A stretch of 64,000 nucleotides of DNA from Bacillota bacterium. GTDB lineage: Bacteria > Bacillota > Clostridia > Lachnospirales > Lachnospiraceae. The notes beneath the pieces were generated by a model. The model had not been told where the DNA came from, made no database searches, and was given only the letters and a program-made list of their open reading frames with translations. The first letter of the stretch is position 1, and every line of letters starts with the position of its first letter. Of this stretch, positions 61,256 to 64,000 are shown in pieces. A program made the translations under genes and the position numbers. The stretch is from assembly GCA_023395555.1 (NCBI GenBank), contig JAEWYQ010000086.1:48747-112746 (forward strand), in the 5' to 3' direction.

Positions 61256-63355
61256 ATGAATGAGTATTTTACATATATTGTTATTTTTGCCGCTGAAAAT
61301 CAAGAATATGAACCGATTAAATACTATACAGATATCGATGATCTTAGAAAAGATAATGCTGGCACAATGCACATGTTAGACAAGGATATTGTTCCGGTTT
61401 TACCAGGTTTGGAGTACACATTGCATTTACCCAGGCTAGCTATGGATTTATATAATTTAGATGAAGATGTTATTGCAGCAGCTCATGACGAATCACATAA
61501 TATTATCCTGCTGCCATCCGCGGTCGTGGAAGCCGCGCTGATGCAGATGAAAGAAGCAAAACCTGCATTAGTAATTTATGCAGATGAATGTGAGAATGAA
61601 ATAAAAAATATAGTAAAAAAAGTACAGCCAATTCTTGGTGCAAATAAGATTAGTGATTTAAATGGTAGCTTATTACAGGCACATTGGAATCAATTATATG
61701 AATATGTAAGGGATAATAATTTCGAGAAAGTTTCTGATATGGATAACCAATTTTTATTTAAGGACACCTATTTAAAAGTATTACCATTAATGTTTCTGGC
61801 AAGGCAATATAGAAATGTTGGTGATATATTACAAAAGATATATAATACTATGGAAATCGAGAAAAGATGTGCAGAATTACAGTTGATACAAGGTGCACAT
61901 CAAAGTACTTTGATGCGTCTTCATAATCTGGGAAAGCATGATTTAGAAAGCGCATCATTGGTTTACAACGATGTTTTTACAAAGGAAATTAGAAAGTCGA
62001 TTTTAAATGTGGTTATCACATTTCCAGGAATTCCGAACGAGCAGAAAAAATATGGTGGTTTAAGTAATAACTTACCGGATGACGAAAAACGTATAATACA
62101 AATTTTGGGAGTCCATAGGGCGATTGCAAAAGATGCAGTCATGTTAGAACTACCCTGTGCAAAAGAAGATATATTTAAAAAAATAAATGAGATTGAAATA
62201 AGATGTAAGGGTGGAACAAACGGACAATATGTTTGGCGTGCCCTAAAGGAGTTGGGGAATCTTTTGGGAGAATACATGAAAGATTATCAGTTGGGTATTA
62301 TCATGAGAGCCAGACATCTGACCATATTCTCAGATTTACCCATTGGATTAGCCGTTTTAAAAGATACGGAAGTTCCTTTGAATTGCTATAAATCAATTTC
62401 GTATAAGCCTTTAACACCGTTAACAAGACAACTTCAAATTGAAATGGTTAAGTCTCGGTTGGTTTATCTTGGTAAAACCTGCAAGGTTGTATTTGCAGAG
62501 TGTATCATACCAAATATAAAAAATAGCTTAATACGACCATGCACAGATGCATTAAAGGACAGTTTAATGGATATGCAGCAAAAATACCCGGATTTTACAC
62601 TTGTGTATAGGGAAACTTATTCAGTAAAAAGTCTTATGAATTTGATAGATAGCAATAATGATGCTGATATTTTGTTTATCTCTGCCCATGGTTCCTATAC
62701 GAGAGAAAAAAATATGGCTGGATTAACGATTGGAGAGGAAGTTTGGATGGCGGATAGTTCAAATATTAAAGTACCTCCAGTAGTGATATTAAGTGCCTGT
62801 CATGTTAGTCCGAGGGGAAGCGGCGCTGTAAGTGTTGCGGATATGTTTATGCGGTTAGGCGCAGTAACAGTCTTAGGTACTTTTATACCCATATTGGCCA
62901 ATAGAAATGCTATATTGATGACAAGATTATTTACATATATACTTGAAGGACAGAAAGGAAGCAAACAGTATGAAACACTTGCAGATGCATGGGCAGGTGT
63001 AGTTGCGACTAATGCAATTCATGAGTTGATGCATAGTTCTGCAGGTTTTGAAAAATGGATGACAGGGACGAATCCTAATGGGAAAATTCGTTTGGTAGAA
63101 TTCCAATTAGAAAAGTCGGTTGGAAAGATACATCCAATGACTATTTACTCGGATACCATCAATGTTATTAAGGAAATGATGGAAGAAGAGAATATGGGAG
63201 GTAAATTTAAAAATATTTTAGAAGATATGGATTTTTTTCCGGAATCCTTGTTCTATCAGTTTATTGGATATCCAGAAAATATATTCATTTATAACGAAGT
63301 ATATAAACAAGCATATGAACAGGCAGATGGAAAGAGTTTAGGAAAGGAAATATAA
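61256..63355 (+). CDS. CHAT-domain (caspase-like) protease
   Basis: Protein of 699 residues. The C-terminal part (about 440-610) is a CHAT caspase-fold peptidase: His478 in LFISAHGSYT and Cys515 in VVILSACHV form the dyad, followed by VADMFMRLGAVTVLGTF as in other CHAT proteins. The first ~430 residues have no domain that I recognise. CHAT enzymes elsewhere act in anti-phage defence and programmed cell death, so defence is a reasonable guess only. The gene is clearly richer in A+T codons (AAA, ATA, TTA) than its neighbours and lies beside a tRNA gene, which suggests transfer. GGGAGGG precedes the ATG. Confidence 0.82.
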   Translation: MNEYFTYIVIFAAENQEYEPIKYYTDIDDLRKDNAGTMHMLDKDIVPVLPGLEYTLHLPRLAMDLYNLDEDVIAAAHDESHNIILLPSAVVEAALMQMKEAKPALVIYADECENEIKNIVKKVQPILGANKISDLNGSLLQAHWNQLYEYVRDNNFEKVSDMDNQFLFKDTYLKVLPLMFLARQYRNVGDILQKIYNTMEIEKRCAELQLIQGAHQSTLMRLHNLGKHDLESASLVYNDVFTKEIRKSILNVVITFPGIPNEQKKYGGLSNNLPDDEKRIIQILGVHRAIAKDAVMLELPCAKEDIFKKINEIEIRCKGGTNGQYVWRALKELGNLLGEYMKDYQLGIIMRARHLTIFSDLPIGLAVLKDTEVPLNCYKSISYKPLTPLTRQLQIEMVKSRLVYLGKTCKVVFAECIIPNIKNSLIRPCTDALKDSLMDMQQKYPDFTLVYRETYSVKSLMNLIDSNNDADILFISAHGSYTREKNMAGLTIGEEVWMADSSNIKVPPVVILSACHVSPRGSGAVSVADMFMRLGAVTVLGTFIPILANRNAILMTRLFTYILEGQKGSKQYETLADAWAGVVATNAIHELMHSSAGFEKWMTGTNPNGKIRLVEFQLEKSVGKIHPMTIYSDTINVIKEMMEEENMGGKFKNILEDMDFFPESLFYQFIGYPENIFIYNEVYKQAYEQADGKSLGKEI

Positions 63356-63488
63356 AATCAGTAATATATGATAAATTTGTCTGTTTCTGCGGTGCCAATC
63401 TGAGCGGAAACGGATCTTAGGCTCTCCTGGGATAAAAGATTAACACTGAGGTATAATTATAAAACGTAAATAGTTCAGATATACAGAG

Positions 63489-63692
63489 ATGCAGTTGGTG
63501 GTTATGCTTATCATTTTTTTTGCTTTGATATTCTTTCTTGCCAGCTACCAGCGCTCGGAGGAGCGATACCAGCTGGCAAGTGTCGGACAATCCATCACCT
63601 ACTCCCTCGGGCAGCATATTGCTGTAACAGAGGGATTCTGGAACTTTATGGAAGACCCTTTACAGGAAAAGGCTTTAAAGGAAAGCAAATAA
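63489..63692 (+). CDS. Possible small membrane protein
   Basis: A 67-residue frame with one N-terminal membrane segment (LVVMLIIFFALIFFLASYQR) and a hydrophilic tail. A TATAAT word lies about 30 bases upstream, but only a poor ribosome binding site (ACAGAG) precedes the ATG. A minus-strand frame overlaps it without better support. Family unknown; it may be a remnant next to the tRNA. Confidence 0.4.
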   Translation: MQLVVMLIIFFALIFFLASYQRSEERYQLASVGQSITYSLGQHIAVTEGFWNFMEDPLQEKALKESK

Positions 63693-63709
63693 AAAAGTGA
63701 AATTAGTAG

Positions 63710-63738
63710 TTGACTTTTTGCCGCTTTTGATAGATAAT
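63710..63738 (+). promoter_or_regulatory. tRNA-Pro promoter
   Basis: TTGACT at 63710-63715 and GATAAT at 63733-63738 are 17 bases apart, ending about 43 bases before the tRNA. Confidence 0.7.
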
Positions 63739-63781
63739 AACTAATGCGGTGCTTACTTAAGGCACCTCAGGTTACAAAAAT

Positions 63782-63855
63782 CGAGGCGTGGCTCAGTTTG
63801 GTAGAGCGCTGCGTTCGGGACGCAGAGGCCGTGGGTTCGAATCCCGTCGCCTCGA
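63782..63855 (+). tRNA. tRNA-Pro (anticodon CGG)
   Basis: Acceptor arm CGAGGCG (63782-63788) pairs with CGCCTCG (63848-63854), discriminator A. The D-arm has GCTCAGTTTGGTAGAGC, the anticodon stem CTGCG/CGCAG encloses TTCGGGA, giving anticodon CGG at 63816-63818, and the T-arm contains GGTTCGAATC. CCA is not encoded. CGG reads the CCG proline codon. Confidence 0.96.
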
Positions 63856-63886
63856 CTGTAAAACCCTTGAAGGATCAAGGGCACTG

Positions 63887-63926
63887 AAAAAGTCCATCTA
63901 CTTTCCAGTAGATGGACTTTTTCGTG
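63887..63926 (+). terminator. Terminator after tRNA-Pro
   Basis: AAAAAGTCCATCTACT (63887-63902) pairs with AGTAGATGGACTTTTT (63907-63922) around a four-base loop, with the T run included. A smaller hairpin, CCCTTGA/TCAAGGG at 63864-63881, precedes it. Confidence 0.9.
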
Positions 63927-63975
63927 TATTTATGGTATAATTATGCATATAAACGAGGCAAGGGAGAGGCAAAAA

Positions 63976-64000
63976 ATGCTGAAAAACAACGATCAAATGA
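63976..64000 (+). CDS. Start of a gene cut by the window end
   Basis: AGGGAGAGG at 63961-63969 precedes an ATG at 63976; only MLKNNDQM is visible. A TATAAT word lies about 40 bases upstream. Nothing can be said about function. Confidence 0.55.

Noticed and set aside
63417..63617. 66-codon minus-strand frame near the tRNA
   Set aside because: No ribosome binding site or recognisable feature; it overlaps a plus-strand frame with a better membrane-protein pattern.

Overview
The window looks like a chromosomal segment of a Lachnospiraceae-type clostridium (Bacillota). The evidence is strong AGGAGG ribosome binding sites, Gram-positive lipoprotein signals, a FabT-FabK type II fatty-acid synthesis operon, a T-box before thrS, a CIRCE element before htpG, type III glutamine synthetase, and DUF families common in that group (DUF1015, DUF1540, DUF5721, DUF6320-like). 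No computation was run; names rest on recognisable motifs, gene order and length.

Layout. 1-5 kb: the 3' part of an ABC exporter, a diguanylate cyclase, an XRE regulator, mutY and an SH3b lipoprotein. 5-20 kb is amino-acid biosynthesis: a LysR regulator divergent from leuB-leuC-leuD, a LysM protein, a DUF1540 mini-gene, a Pit phosphate-transport operon (pit, DUF47 gene, ytvI-like), ilvD-ilvB, then serC-serA. 20-24 kb: a long hairpin repeat, a chemoreceptor, a DUF1015 gene and a YesL-like gene. 24-37 kb: glnN behind an attenuator-like leader, then fabT and the complete fatty-acid operon fabH-acpP-fabK-fabD-fabG-fabF-accB-fabZ-accC-accD-accA. 37-41 kb: two flavodoxin-like reductases, a beta-propeller lipoprotein and a frameshifted pentapeptide-type gene. 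41-48 kb: T-box and thrS, an XRE/helical-repeat regulator, a membrane protein-XRE-lipoprotein trio and an MFS transporter. 49-57 kb: a C39-like peptidase, an ABC-F ATPase, an SGNH hydrolase, a second copy of the hairpin repeat, and a four-gene esterase/acyltransferase/zinc-ribbon membrane protein/TraX cluster. 57-64 kb: a DUF5721 gene, CIRCE-htpG, degV, an A+T-rich CHAT protease gene and tRNA-Pro(CGG).

How the genes work together. The FAS operon makes malonyl-CoA (accABCD), loads it on ACP (fabD), and initiates and elongates (fabH, fabF, fabG, fabZ, fabK) under FabT; a near-perfect FabT-type palindrome overlaps the fabT -10. leuBCD and ilvDB supply branched-chain amino acids, but leuA, ilvC and ilvN are not here. 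serC-serA supply serine; glnN assimilates ammonium.

Most interesting observations: (1) two copies of a ~200 bp near-perfect palindrome whose cores are nearly identical while the arms differ yet stay self-complementary; (2) a ~65 bp structured element in the same orientation just before leuC, accD and the zinc-ribbon membrane gene, with compensatory base changes; (3) an HtpG with a His/Cys-rich, probably metal-binding insert; (4) an ABC-F protein whose second ATPase site has lost the Walker A lysine and the switch histidine; (5) a stand-alone CHAT protease beside a tRNA gene; (6) the acyl-modification cluster.
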